Under the pieces are notes generated by a model. It made no database searches. It had not been told where the DNA came from and saw only the letters and a list, made by a program, of their open reading frames with translations. Below are positions 35,421 to 44,980 of a stretch of DNA of 64,000 nt, one piece after another. Source of the stretch: Pigmentiphaga litoralis (GTDB lineage: Bacteria; Pseudomonadota; Gammaproteobacteria; Burkholderiales; Burkholderiaceae_B); assembly GCF_013408655.1 (NCBI RefSeq), contig NZ_JACCBP010000001.1:372001-436000 (forward strand), written 5' to 3'. The position numbers and the translations under genes are program-made. Numbering within the stretch: position 1 is the stretch's first letter; each line of letters starts with the position of its first letter.

Positions 35421-36431
35421 ATGGCCTTCGCCTATGCCGACCTGCTGTGCTTCCGGGCCGTGGTCGACCACGGTCACATCGGCCGCGCCGCCACCGCCCT
35501 GCAAGTGGGCCAGCCCGCCGTGTCCAAGACGATCCAGCGGCTGGAAAAAGCCGTTGGCATGCCGCTGTTTGAACGCGGCGCACATGGCGTGGTGCCGACC
35601 GCCAGCGGCCATCTGTTCCTGGATCACGTCCGCCCATTGATCGCGCAGCACGACGCCGCGCTGCGGGCGGCACGGGACATCCGTGCGCAACACAGCGGGC
35701 TGCTGCGGCTGGGGCTGACCCAGGCGACGTCCGAAGGAACGGCGCCGCGCGCGGTGGCAGACCTGCTGCGCCATCGGCCCGGACTGCGCATCCAGCTCGA
35801 GATCGCCAAGTCCGACGATCTTGAGCGCGCCTTGCAGCAGGGGCTGCTCGATCTGGCGGTCGTGCCGGCCTATCCCGGGCAGGCGAGGGCGCGGTCACCC
35901 CATGCCGCGCCGCGCGCCCTCGCTCACACCGGCGAACCTACCGAAGAATCCACCGACGAATCCACCGATGAACCCACCGTCGTCGGCGGCGACCGGCTGG
36001 TGGTCGCCGCCAGCCCCACCCATCCGCTATTCGCCGTCCGGCGCCGGCGCAATACAGACCTGGCGCTGAACGACCTGCTTCCCTACGGCTGGACGCTGCC
36101 CAGCCGCGCCAGCGCCGCGCGCACGCAGGTCGACCAGCACTATGCCGCGCAAGGGCTGGCCGCGCCCACTGTCGTCCTGGAGATCGAACACAACACCGAA
36201 GCCGCGCTGGCCATCGTGGCCCAGACCGACTTGTTGTGCTTCGTGCCCGACCTGTTTCTGCGCCGCATGGCAGACCGCCTGAAACCGTTGCCCTTCACGG
36301 CGCTTGATACGCCGCGCGACTGGATCCTGATCAGCCGGCCGCGGGCGGCATGGACGCCGCTGATGATGGCGCTGCGGGACCGTTTGCGCGACAACGCCGA
36401 CCTCATCGCGGCTGGCAACCCCGGGTCCTGA
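35421..36431 (+). CDS. LysR-family regulator, divergent to the sulfatase
   Basis: 336 residues from ATG 35421. The winged helix shows LLCFRAVVDHGHIGRAATAL and PAVSKTIQRLEKA. The effector domain is interrupted near residue 175 by an acidic Pro/Ser/Thr insert encoded by a 12-bp repeat, placing it in a surface loop. Divergent position from the sulfatase-Bug operon with about 240 bases between implies that it regulates that operon. Confidence 0.88.
   Translation: MAFAYADLLCFRAVVDHGHIGRAATALQVGQPAVSKTIQRLEKAVGMPLFERGAHGVVPTASGHLFLDHVRPLIAQHDAALRAARDIRAQHSGLLRLGLTQATSEGTAPRAVADLLRHRPGLRIQLEIAKSDDLERALQQGLLDLAVVPAYPGQARARSPHAAPRALAHTGEPTEESTDESTDEPTVVGGDRLVVAASPTHPLFAVRRRRNTDLALNDLLPYGWTLPSRASAARTQVDQHYAAQGLAAPTVVLEIEHNTEAALAIVAQTDLLCFVPDLFLRRMADRLKPLPFTALDTPRDWILISRPRAAWTPLMMALRDRLRDNADLIAAGNPGS
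35934..35981 (+). repeat. 12-bp tandem repeat, four units, inside the LysR gene
   Basis: Units GAATCCACCGAC and close variants encode EPTE ESTD ESTD EPTV. The array is in frame. Confidence 0.75.
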
Positions 36432-36637
36432 CAGGGTTGTGACCAGTCGTAGTCGGCTCATCGTTGTCAGCCAACAACGTTCAGCCTTTCGAACTCATCC
36501 TTTAATGGCGTCGATACAAGGACTTTCCCCTTGAAACGCTCTGGTGAACGTTGGGGGAAGCCTAATCCATCGGGATGAGATAAAATTATCTCGTTACCAA
36601 ATCCCCCAACTAGACCGTTTCAGCGAAAGGTGTATCG

Positions 36638-36937
36638 GTGAACTGCAAGCCTGGCGATCTGGCCGTCATCGTCTCCAGCCATCCTGGCTCGGAATGCAAT
36701 ATCGGCACATTTGTCACCGTCGTGGAGCCCCTGGGCGCCGAGAACGGACGGTGGGCGTTCGAGCGCGCCAGCCGGCCGCTCAAGATGGTGGACCGCAGCG
36801 GGCGCCTCGCGCCCAGCTGGGTGACGTCGTCATTTGACGATCCTCCGCATATCTGTGGCCTGCTGGACCGCTTCCTGCGCCCCATCCGCGGCGTATCGGA
36901 AACCATCGAAACGCCCGCGTCACTCGAAACCGTCTGA
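36638..36937 (+). CDS. Small hypothetical protein
   Basis: 99 residues from GTG 36638, preceded by AAAGG seven bases upstream. The first half (KPGDLAVIVSS, GTFVTVVEPL) is a beta-rich, SH3-like start as seen in small phage-associated and hypothetical proteins of Burkholderiales. It is a single gene between a LysR regulator and a diguanylate cyclase. Function unknown. Confidence 0.6.
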   Translation: MNCKPGDLAVIVSSHPGSECNIGTFVTVVEPLGAENGRWAFERASRPLKMVDRSGRLAPSWVTSSFDDPPHICGLLDRFLRPIRGVSETIETPASLETV

Positions 36938-36978
36938 TCCCACCCGCCTCACCCCAAGGGTCTGGCACCCCCACAAGG

Positions 36979-38883
36979 ATGTTGCCCCCCTTGCACTCCA
37001 AGCAGCAGCACCGTCAGTCCATGCGCTGGTTAGCACTGTGGGGCACCTTGTTAGCCGTGTGTTTCGCGGCGATTTCCGCGTCGGCGCTCTATGGCACGCG
37101 ACAGGATGCCGGCCAGGCCGCGCGCGACGCGTCGGCCAATCTGGCCCTGATGGTTGCGACCAACATCGAGCGCGATGTGGAACGCATCGACATTTCGCTG
37201 CAGGCCGTGATCGACAATCTGCGCCGGCCCGACATCCAGGGACTGAGTGACGAGCTGCGCCACCTGGTGCTGTTCGACCGCATCGATCACACCCGCGGCC
37301 TGGGGGCGGTGCTGGTCGTGGATGCGAAGGGCGACGTCATCTACAACTCGTCAACGCCGCGCGGCCCCAAACTCAACCTGGCGCAGCGCGACTACTTCCA
37401 GGCACTGCGCAATGCGCAATCGCACGCGCTATACATCGCGCCGCCCATCCACTCCGAATTGACGCGCCTGTGGGTGATTCCGGTCGCGCGCCGCATCACG
37501 CTGGACGACGGCAGCTTTGGCGGCCTGGTGGTCGGGTCGATGCGGGTTGCGCACATGGAACGGATGTTCGATCAGCTGGAACTGGGCAGCGCCGGGTCAC
37601 TCAAGCTGATGCGATCGGACGGCACGATCATGGCCCGCTTTCCGGAAGCGAGCAGCGAGCTTGGCGTGCGCCTGCAGAATGTGGCTTTGTTCAACCAGTA
37701 TCCCACTCGATCCACCGGCCATTTCGACGGGCCCGGGCGGCTGACGGGCGTGGCGCGCCTGTATGCCTACCATTCGGTGGGTACCTTGCCATTGGTCGTG
37801 GTGGTCGGGCTGGCGCAGTCGGACATCTATGCAGCCTGGCACGTCAAGGCGCTGATCATCGGCCTGATCATGGCGGCGTCCCTGATCGCCACCGTGGTGC
37901 TGGTCTGGCTGCTGCGCAGCGAATTGCAGCGGCGCGTGGCGGCCGAGCGCGCCGCCAGCCGCAATGAACGGCGATACCGCCTGCTGGCTGAAAATTCGGT
38001 GGACACCATCGTGATGAGCGGTGCGGATGGGCGGGTGAGCTATATCTCGCCGGCCATCGTGGACGTACTGGGATGGACGCCCGCCGACATCGAAGGCAAG
38101 CGCATCAGCGACTTCGTCCACAAGGACCACCTGATGGTGCTGGACGATCAGGATACCGACGACAGCGCACCCGCCACGCTGACCTTTCCGGCGCGGCATC
38201 GTGATGGCGAATGGATCTGGCTGGAAGCGCGCGTACGCCGGCTGTCCGGCGACATCGACGGCGCCAGCTACATCTCGAATGTGCGGGATGTGTCGGGCCG
38301 CAAGAAGGCCGAGCAGGCGCTGGAAGCAGCGAACGCCCAGCTGCAGGCCATGGCCGCGACCGATGCCTTGACCAACCTGGCCAACCGCCGGCGCTTTGAC
38401 GAAACGCTGGATCGCGAGTGGCGGCGGTCGATCCGCGATGGCACCGAGCTGGCCTTGCTGCTGATCGACGCGGACCACTTCAAGGCGCTGAACGACTATT
38501 ACGGGCACCAGCAGGGCGACGTCTATCTGAAGTCGATCGCGGGCATCATCCAGGAATGCATCCGGCGGCCGGGCGACATGGCGGCGCGATACGGCGGCGA
38601 GGAATTTGCCGTGCTGCTGCCGCGGACATCGACCGACGGCGCCCTGATCATTGCCGAAAAGATCCGCTGCGCCGTCCATGACGCGCGCATCCCCCATGTC
38701 AAGGGCACCGAAGGCGTCATGACGGTCAGCATCGGCGTGTACAGCCTGGCGCCGGCCGACGGGCAGTCCGCCGCCGATCTGGTCAAGCGCGCGGACGCGG
38801 CCCTGTATGCCGCCAAGCATGCCGGCCGCAATCGCAGCTGTCACTTCCAGGGGCAGGCACTTCCCGAGACAGCCACGCCCTGA
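36979..38883 (+). CDS. Membrane diguanylate cyclase with periplasmic sensor, PAS and GGDEF domains
   Basis: 634 residues. A first membrane helix near residues 18-36 and a second near 290-312 enclose a periplasmic double-Cache-like sensor. A PAS domain (residues about 335-440) and a GGDEF domain follow. The active site is GGEEF at about 539, preceded at the right distance by RPGD, an RxxD inhibitory site. It should make c-di-GMP in response to an external small molecule and be product-inhibited. The start is uncertain: ATG 36979 or ATG 37021. Confidence 0.92.
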   Translation: MLPPLHSKQQHRQSMRWLALWGTLLAVCFAAISASALYGTRQDAGQAARDASANLALMVATNIERDVERIDISLQAVIDNLRRPDIQGLSDELRHLVLFDRIDHTRGLGAVLVVDAKGDVIYNSSTPRGPKLNLAQRDYFQALRNAQSHALYIAPPIHSELTRLWVIPVARRITLDDGSFGGLVVGSMRVAHMERMFDQLELGSAGSLKLMRSDGTIMARFPEASSELGVRLQNVALFNQYPTRSTGHFDGPGRLTGVARLYAYHSVGTLPLVVVVGLAQSDIYAAWHVKALIIGLIMAASLIATVVLVWLLRSELQRRVAAERAASRNERRYRLLAENSVDTIVMSGADGRVSYISPAIVDVLGWTPADIEGKRISDFVHKDHLMVLDDQDTDDSAPATLTFPARHRDGEWIWLEARVRRLSGDIDGASYISNVRDVSGRKKAEQALEAANAQLQAMAATDALTNLANRRRFDETLDREWRRSIRDGTELALLLIDADHFKALNDYYGHQQGDVYLKSIAGIIQECIRRPGDMAARYGGEEFAVLLPRTSTDGALIIAEKIRCAVHDARIPHVKGTEGVMTVSIGVYSLAPADGQSAADLVKRADAALYAAKHAGRNRSCHFQGQALPETATP

Positions 38884-39000
38884 CTGGAAGGGAATCGGGA
38901 ACGGCGCCGCGGCCCGCGCGCCTTGCGTGCGCCGCAGGACCCTGCGACGGCCTTGCGTTACCATGGCGCTTTCGCCGCAACACTTCCCGCAACCGTCCTC

Positions 39001-39489
39001 ATGTCTCTCAAGGTTTTCGATTTGCAGTGCGCGCAAGGCCACGTGTTCGAGGGCTGGTTTGGCTCGCATGCAGATTACGACGCGCAGCATTCGCGGGGCC
39101 TGATCACCTGCCCGCTGTGCGGCAATGGCGTCATCGAAAAGAAGCTGTCGGCGCCGCGCCTGAATGTGTCGGGCCTGCGGGAAGGCAAGCCGCCGATGCC
39201 GTCGCCTTCGCAGGCGCATCCTGAGGCCACCTCATCGGCGCCCGCAGCCGGGGCGGCCCCGTCTGCCGCCGTGCAGGCGCAGATGCTGCAGCACCTGCGG
39301 CAGGTGATCCGCAATACCGAAAACGTCGGCACCCAGTTTGCCGATGAAGCCCGCCGCATCCATCATGGTGATGCGCCGGAACGTCCGATCCGCGGCGTCG
39401 CGACCGCCGACGAACGCCAGTCCCTGACCGACGAGGGGATTGCCGTGGCGCCCATCCCGGCGATGTTCGACGACGACCGCCTCCAATAA
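39001..39489 (+). CDS. DUF1178 family zinc-ribbon-like protein
   Basis: 162 residues. The N-terminal LKVFDLQCAQGHVFEGWF and CPLCGNGVIEKKLSAP match DUF1178, with a Cys pair and Cys/His that could bind zinc. The remainder is an Ala/Pro linker and a helical segment (HLRQVIRNTENVGTQFADEARRIHHG in part). The ATG at 39001 is chosen over the longer open frame. It is eight bases from the MaoC gene. Function unknown. Confidence 0.88.
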   Translation: MSLKVFDLQCAQGHVFEGWFGSHADYDAQHSRGLITCPLCGNGVIEKKLSAPRLNVSGLREGKPPMPSPSQAHPEATSSAPAAGAAPSAAVQAQMLQHLRQVIRNTENVGTQFADEARRIHHGDAPERPIRGVATADERQSLTDEGIAVAPIPAMFDDDRLQ

Positions 39490-39496
39490 GCGACCT

Positions 39497-39949
39497 ATGC
39501 CCCGTTTCTACTTTGAAGACTTTTCCGTCGGCCAGATCCTGCCGCTCGGCCAGGTGACCCTGGACAGCGCCGCCATCATCGAATTCGCCACCCGCTACGA
39601 CCCGCAATCCTTTCATGTCGACGAACAGGCCGCGGCGTCGTCTCCGTTCGGCGGGCTGATCGCCAGCGGCTGGCACACCTGCGCGGCCATCATGCGGCTG
39701 ATGTGCGATGCCTATCTGCTCGAAAGCGCCAGCATCGGTTCGCCCGGCGTGGAAGACATCCGCTGGAAGAAGCCCGTGCGCGCGGGCGATACCTTGACGG
39801 TGCAGGTCGAGATCCTGGAAACGCGGCCGTCGCGCAGCAAGCCGGGGCAGGGGTCGATCCTGACCAAGGTGACGGCGGTGAACCAGCACGGGGAAATGGC
39901 CATGACGATGGAGTCGTGGTGCATGCTGGCCGCTCGGGCCGCTGCCTGA
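39497..39949 (+). CDS. MaoC-like hotdog dehydratase
   Basis: 150 residues. FEDFSVGQILPLGQVTLD and the hydratase motif ATRYDPQSFHVDEQAAASSPFGGLIASGWH (catalytic Asp and His in YDPQSFH) identify an (R)-specific enoyl-CoA hydratase-like protein. It starts seven bases after the DUF1178 gene, so the two are co-transcribed. The acyl-CoA substrate is unknown. Confidence 0.9.
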   Translation: MPRFYFEDFSVGQILPLGQVTLDSAAIIEFATRYDPQSFHVDEQAAASSPFGGLIASGWHTCAAIMRLMCDAYLLESASIGSPGVEDIRWKKPVRAGDTLTVQVEILETRPSRSKPGQGSILTKVTAVNQHGEMAMTMESWCMLAARAAA

Positions 39950-40161
39950 TTCTCACAAATACTCTCGGTTTGCTCTACAGTGCCCTCAAGTCTCGGCCAT
40001 CGCTGCCGTTAGGGTACTGGACCCGACGACGCCGCCTGGCGTCGCACGGGCGCGGCCCCTGACTCGCCGCCAATCGTTTCTGCCCTGAAGCTGATATCTT
40101 GACTCGTTCCAGCCCTTCGTCCCCTCAAGGACGTTCCGACGCCCACGAACGCCCAGATACG

Positions 40162-41826
40162 ATGCTGGAAAACATCGCGGTCACCTTCCTTGACGCCATT
40201 GGCGAAGGCCTGCTTGCGGTGAACGATGCCGGGCGCATCTGTGCAGTGAACCCGGTGGCCTGCGCCTTGTTTGGGCGCGACAAGGACACCCTGGTGGCGC
40301 TGTGCCTGAACGACGTCCTGCCCGGCGCCCTGCGGCCCGTGGCAGGCGACGCGCGGCACAGTGGCGAGGCGCTGGAGCCCGCCGTCAGTGGGCGCACGCA
40401 CCCGCTGCGCGCCAAACGGACCAACGGCATCGAATTCTCAGTGCTGGCCAATATCAACCGGGTCGATGCCAGCGACTTTCGCGGCTTCGTGGTGGTCGTG
40501 ACCAATATGTCGCAACTGGCCAATGCCATGCAGCTGCTGCAGGAGCAAGCCGCCCGCGACGAACTGACCGGGCTGTCCACCGACCGCTTCTTCTTTTCCT
40601 ACCTGGATGGCCTGATCTCGCGGGGCGAAGATGCCGAGCTGGCGTTGGTCGTCATCAACCTGGCCGACTTCGCCACCATCAACGAAGCGCTGGGACATGC
40701 GTTTGGCGACCTGGTGCTGCATGAGATCGCCGGTCGCCTGCGGGCAGCGGCGGGCGAGTCCACCCGGATCGCCCGGATCGGCGGCGCCCGTTTTGCGGTC
40801 GCGCTGACTGGCGTGCGATCGGCGCGCCACGCCATGAGCCAGGCCGAAGAACTGCTGTGGGCGATCACGGGCAAGGAAGTGGTGCTGGGCGATCGCCGCA
40901 TTCTGCCGCGCGCGATGGCAGGGGTCGCGTGGGCCGCCGGTGAAATCCGCGAGGCCGAAGGGCTGATGCACGCCGCCGACCTGGCCCTGCGCCAGGCCCG
41001 TCGCGCGTCCGGGGGCGAAAGCTGGGTGGGGGTCTACAACCCCGACATGGCGCGACGCGCGCAAGATTTGCTGGTGATCGAAACGGCCCTGATGGGTGCG
41101 CTGGAACGCAACGAATTTTCGCTGGTGTACCAGCCCAAGGTGCTGCTGCCGTCGCGCCGGCCGTCGGGGGTCGAAGCCTTGCTGCGCTGGAATCCGCCGG
41201 GCCGCCCGCCCGTGCCGCCTGACCTGTTCATTCCGATGGCCGAGCAGAACGGCCTGATCGTGCCGATCGGCGCGTGGGTGATTGCCGAGACCACACGATT
41301 CGCGGCCGAACACATGCCCCCGTCCATGCGCATGAGCGTGAACGTGTCCACCGTGCAGTTCCGCGATCCGGGGCTGCTGGACGCCATCGATGCCGCCCTG
41401 CATGCGTCCAAGCTCAAGCCGTCACGGCTGGAACTGGAGATTACCGAGACGGCCGCCATGAGCGAACTGACCCTGGCGATCGAGGCGATCCGCAACATGC
41501 GCAACATTGGCGTGCGCACGGCCATCGACGACTTTGGCACCGGCTATTCGTCGCTCAGCTACCTGACGCGGCTGGAAGTCGACAAGATCAAGATCGACCA
41601 GAGCCTGCTGCCCAAAGATGGCGACGAACGGATGTGGCAGGTGCTCAATGCCATCATCGAGCTGTGCCACGCGGCCGATCGTGAAGTGCTGGCCGAAGGC
41701 ATCGAATCCGAATGGCAGGCCGAGCGCCTGGCAGAGGGCGGCTGTGACAAGGGGCAGGGCTATCTGTTTTCGCGGCCGATCCCGCCCGATGCGTTGCGGG
41801 CGTATCTGCAGCGCGAAGTGGGCTGA
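40162..41826 (+). CDS. c-di-GMP phosphodiesterase with PAS, degenerate GGDEF and EAL domains
   Basis: About 554 residues. PAS domain at the start, then a GGDEF domain whose active site has become GGARF and is probably inactive, then an intact EAL domain: EALLRW at about 338, NVSTVQF, LELEITE, DDFGTGYSS and EGIES. It most likely degrades c-di-GMP. No membrane segment is evident. A TTG at 40099 with a weak ribosome site would add 21 residues. Together with the cyclase at 36979 it gives opposing activities in one neighbourhood. Confidence 0.9.
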   Translation: MLENIAVTFLDAIGEGLLAVNDAGRICAVNPVACALFGRDKDTLVALCLNDVLPGALRPVAGDARHSGEALEPAVSGRTHPLRAKRTNGIEFSVLANINRVDASDFRGFVVVVTNMSQLANAMQLLQEQAARDELTGLSTDRFFFSYLDGLISRGEDAELALVVINLADFATINEALGHAFGDLVLHEIAGRLRAAAGESTRIARIGGARFAVALTGVRSARHAMSQAEELLWAITGKEVVLGDRRILPRAMAGVAWAAGEIREAEGLMHAADLALRQARRASGGESWVGVYNPDMARRAQDLLVIETALMGALERNEFSLVYQPKVLLPSRRPSGVEALLRWNPPGRPPVPPDLFIPMAEQNGLIVPIGAWVIAETTRFAAEHMPPSMRMSVNVSTVQFRDPGLLDAIDAALHASKLKPSRLELEITETAAMSELTLAIEAIRNMRNIGVRTAIDDFGTGYSSLSYLTRLEVDKIKIDQSLLPKDGDERMWQVLNAIIELCHAADREVLAEGIESEWQAERLAEGGCDKGQGYLFSRPIPPDALRAYLQREVG

Positions 41827-41867
41827 AGCCCACGACGGTCAACACACGCCCCGTTCCACGCAGACGA

Positions 41868-41906
41868 AAAAAAGGCCAGTGCGAACCCATCGCACTGGCC
41901 TTTTTT
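41868..41906. terminator. Bidirectional terminator between EAL gene and efp
   Basis: Sixteen-base arms AAAAAAGGCCAGTGCG / CGCACTGGCCTTTTTT around a 7-base loop. A-run on one side and T-run on the other let it end transcripts from both convergent genes. Confidence 0.93.
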
Positions 41907-41932
41907 GCTGGCGGGATGACTCCCGCCGTCGA

Positions 41933-42490
41933 TCACTTCACGCGGCTGCGGTATTCGGCAGTGCGGGTGTCGATTTCGATCTTGTCGCCGATGGCGCAGA
42001 AGAGCGGCACGGGCAGTTCGAAGCCGGTAGCGAGCTTGGCAGGCTTCATGACCTTGCCCGACGTGTCGCCACGGACAGCCGGTTCGGTATAGATGATTTC
42101 GCGAACGAGCATGTTCGGCAGGTCGACGGTGATAGCGCGGCCTTCGTAGAACACCACTTCGGCAGGCATGCCTTCTTCGAGGTAGTTCAGGGCGTCGCCC
42201 ATGCTGTCGGCTTCGATTTCGTACTGGTTGTATTCGGAGTCCATGAAGACGTACATGGGGTCACCGAAATACGAGTACGTGCATTCCTTGCGCTCGAGCA
42301 CGAGGACGTCGAATTTTTCGTCGGCCTTGAAGACGGTCTCGGACGCCGAAGCGGACAAGAGGTTCTTCAGCTTGAACTTGACGACCGAGCCGTTGCGGCC
42401 CGAGCGGCTGTATTCGGCCTTTTGCACGACCAGGGGTTCCTGGCCGACCATGATCACGTTGCCGACGCGCAGTTCCTGAGCGGTTTTCAT
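41933..42490 (-). CDS. efp: Elongation factor P, arginine-32 type
   Basis: 185 residues from ATG 42490. The tip loop reads SRSGRNGS with Arg at position 32, the residue that EarP rhamnosylates, instead of the Lys used by EpmA-type EF-P. Three beta-barrel domains end in ...[14 protein letters not shown] relieves ribosome stalling at polyproline. The many Pro/Ala-rich proteins in the window would be natural clients. The upstream in-frame codons lack conservation. Confidence 0.97.
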   Translation of the reverse strand: MKTAQELRVGNVIMVGQEPLVVQKAEYSRSGRNGSVVKFKLKNLLSASASETVFKADEKFDVLVLERKECTYSYFGDPMYVFMDSEYNQYEIEADSMGDALNYLEEGMPAEVVFYEGRAITVDLPNMLVREIIYTEPAVRGDTSGKVMKPAKLATGFELPVPLFCAIGDKIEIDTRTAEYRSRVK

Positions 42491-42712
42491 ACTTGAATCA
42501 ACCTTAGCGAGAGACTGGTTCTGACGATCTGCCCCGGGGCTCTGCGGTAAACATCGCGGTGCCGGAGGACCGGGCAGAGTGACTGCGGGGGGAGCCGTCG
42601 ACCAAGTCGAATTTGGTATCAAGCCAGCGTCGCAAGGTAGTCAGTCAAGGAGCGGCTTGGAAATCACGAAAAGCCAACAAGTATAGCCCGGAGTGACGAC
42701 TCCCCGCCAGCT

Positions 42713-43801
42713 TCACGGCCGCCGGGACAGGCACAGGCGTCGCAGCCGCGCCACCAGGTCCGGCTGGACGGCCAGGGCGTCGCTCCAGCCGCGCGCGCGC
42801 TGCACCCAGGCCGCCCACGGTTCCGGCTGCAGGGCGTAGCGCAGTTGTTCGGCAAACCCTTCCAGGGTGGTTTCGCCATTCCAGCCCAGGTGGATGTCGT
42901 GGGCGTGCGAGGGCAGGGCGCAGCGGTCCAGCCAGGCCGACAGCTTGTCGACATGCGCGGCGTCGTCCTGCGGGTAGATGTGCCAGACCATGGGCCGGCC
43001 GGCCCAGTGCGCGCGGATGAAGGAATCTTCTCCGCGCACGAAGTTCAGGTCGGCGCACCACAGCAGGCGGTCGTAGTCGGCGGGCGCAACGAAGGGCATG
43101 CGCGCAATGCGCAAGGCCCCACGCTGCCCGGCGCCCAGGTACGGGGCGACGCCGTCGGGAATGACGAGCAGGGTGGGCGTGTCGGCGTTCGCCAGTTCTT
43201 GCGCCAGGACCGAGGCAGGAGCGTCGGGATAGCAGAACAGGGTAACCAGCCGTTCGCCGGGCTGGCGCGGCGGCACACCGATACGCGCCAGGAAATCCGC
43301 CTGCGCCTGCGAGTCGGCCTGCAGGGCGTTGCGGGCGTCCAGCAGGCCGGGCTCGCGCAGCAGTCCACCGCTGGTCTCGGTAAATCCCGGAAAAAAGAAG
43401 GTCTTGACGATGCCGTTGGGCTGCGGCGACGGCAGACCATGGCAGGTGTCGATCCACGATTCCGCCGACAGGTATTCCAGGTTGATCCAGATCGGCCGCT
43501 GCACCAGGTCCTGCATCCGGTGGACAAAGCCTGGCGGGGGATCGCAGGCAAAGGCTTCGATCACGATCTCGTGAGGCACCACGTCGGGGGCGGGCAGGGT
43601 CCAGTGCAGGATGTCGACGCCATCGACCGACTGCACCGGCAGCCGGGCCGACACGCGCCGTTCCAGCCGGGCGAACGAGGCCAGGTCGTCCACCCAAAGC
43701 CGCACCGGCCAGCCTTCGGCGGTCAGTTGCCGGGCCAGCCGCCAGCAGACGCCGATATCGCCAAAATTGTCGACCACCCGACAGAACACATCCACGCGCA
43801 A
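42713..43801 (-). CDS. earP: EF-P arginine rhamnosyltransferase EarP
   Basis: 362 residues. DVFCRVVDNFGDIGVCWRLARQL at the N-terminus carries the conserved Asp residues, and FVRGEDSFIRAHWAGRP near residue 265 carries the nucleotide-sugar binding Arg and Glu. It adds rhamnose from dTDP-rhamnose to Arg32 of EF-P. Start codon TTG with GGAG eight bases upstream; GTG two codons later is the alternative. It is upstream of efp on the same strand, 222 bases away. Confidence 0.95.
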   Translation of the reverse strand: MRVDVFCRVVDNFGDIGVCWRLARQLTAEGWPVRLWVDDLASFARLERRVSARLPVQSVDGVDILHWTLPAPDVVPHEIVIEAFACDPPPGFVHRMQDLVQRPIWINLEYLSAESWIDTCHGLPSPQPNGIVKTFFFPGFTETSGGLLREPGLLDARNALQADSQAQADFLARIGVPPRQPGERLVTLFCYPDAPASVLAQELANADTPTLLVIPDGVAPYLGAGQRGALRIARMPFVAPADYDRLLWCADLNFVRGEDSFIRAHWAGRPMVWHIYPQDDAAHVDKLSAWLDRCALPSHAHDIHLGWNGETTLEGFAEQLRYALQPEPWAAWVQRARGWSDALAVQPDLVARLRRLCLSRRP

Positions 43802-43933
43802 TTGGTTTCTCCGCAGCTTTTCAGGCGATAAGGGCGACCGATAAAGAGGGCCCGACCGTACGATGACCCCCGACGCACCATCGGCCGCCAGGATAGCGCG
43901 CCGCGGAACGCCGATGACGGGGCGGGGCGCGGG

Positions 43934-44866
43934 CTAGGGGGCCTGCAGGGGCGATCCCCGCGGCCCGGCCGGCGCCATGTTCAGGCCCGGCCCGTCCAGC
44001 GCTTCACGCGCCAGTTCCAGCCACGCCCGCGCGGCGAACGACAGGTATTTGTTCTTGCGCCACGCCAGCACCATATTCCACCAGATCTGCGGCGAGTCGA
44101 TCGGCAGCACCACGAAGCGGGACCGGTTCAGCTGCATCCCGAACAGCTCGGGCAGCAGGGCGATACCGACACCCGCCTCCACCATCGAGGCGACAAAGTC
44201 CCACTGACTGCTGCGCCCGGCGATCCTGGGCGTGAAGCCGGCCCGTACGCAGGCCGCGTGCACCACTTCGTTCAGCACGAAGCCTTCGCCATAGAAAATG
44301 AACGGTTCCTGCGCCAGATCGGCCAGCCGCACGGACGTGCGGCCCGCCCAGGGCGAGTCGGCGGGTGCGATCAGCTGCAGCGGATAGCGGCAGATCGGCA
44401 GGGTGTCGAATTCGTCGTCCACGGGTAGCAGCATGGCGCCGACTTCCAGCGTGCCCGCACGCAGTTCGTCTTCTACCGTGCGCGACCCTTTTTCGAACAG
44501 CTTGAGTTCGATCCCGGGATATTTGCGATGAAAACTGGCGATCAGCGGGGCCAGCAGTCCGTTGGACAGGGGCGGAATGCCCATGACCAGTTCGCCATGG
44601 GTCAATTGGTCCAGGTCGGCCACTTCGGCCAGCATCTGCGCATGCATGGCCAGCATTTCCTGGCCGCGCTGGTAGATCACGCGGCCGGCGTCAGTCAGAG
44701 AAATCCGCCGGCCTTCCTTGACCAGAAGGGGCGCGCCCAGCTCGGCTTCCATCTGCTTGATCATTTTGCTGACGTTGGGCTGGGTCACGAACAGGGCCTC
44801 GGCGGCTGCCGTGTAGCTCTGCAGGTTGACCACTTCCAGGAAATACCGCAGTTCACGCAGGTCCAT
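43934..44866 (-). CDS. LysR-family regulator of the cidA/lrgB pair
   Basis: 310 residues. LRELRYFLEVVNLQSYTAAAEALFVTQPNVSKMIKQME is the DNA-binding part. The protein resembles CidR, which activates cid genes during overflow metabolism. It is divergent from cidA with 114 bases between, so it is the likely regulator of cidA/lrgB. Confidence 0.9.
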   Translation of the reverse strand: MDLRELRYFLEVVNLQSYTAAAEALFVTQPNVSKMIKQMEAELGAPLLVKEGRRISLTDAGRVIYQRGQEMLAMHAQMLAEVADLDQLTHGELVMGIPPLSNGLLAPLIASFHRKYPGIELKLFEKGSRTVEDELRAGTLEVGAMLLPVDDEFDTLPICRYPLQLIAPADSPWAGRTSVRLADLAQEPFIFYGEGFVLNEVVHAACVRAGFTPRIAGRSSQWDFVASMVEAGVGIALLPELFGMQLNRSRFVVLPIDSPQIWWNMVLAWRKNKYLSFAARAWLELAREALDGPGLNMAPAGPRGSPLQAP

Positions 44867-44906
44867 TCATGCCGCCATGGAATGTTTTCCATTCATATTA
44901 TTCATT

Positions 44907-44934
44907 TTGTTAATGCAAAACCAGTGTCTAGAAT
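44907..44934 (+). promoter_or_regulatory. Candidate sigma-70 promoter of cidA/lrgB
   Basis: TTGTTA and TAGAAT separated by 16 bases, 46 bases upstream of the cidA ATG. The AT-rich stretch just upstream (two ATTCAT repeats) may be the LysR-regulator site. Confidence 0.4.
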
Positions 44935-44980
44935 GACGATATTGAGGGAAAACCCTAGACCGCATTCATCGAGCAGCAGC

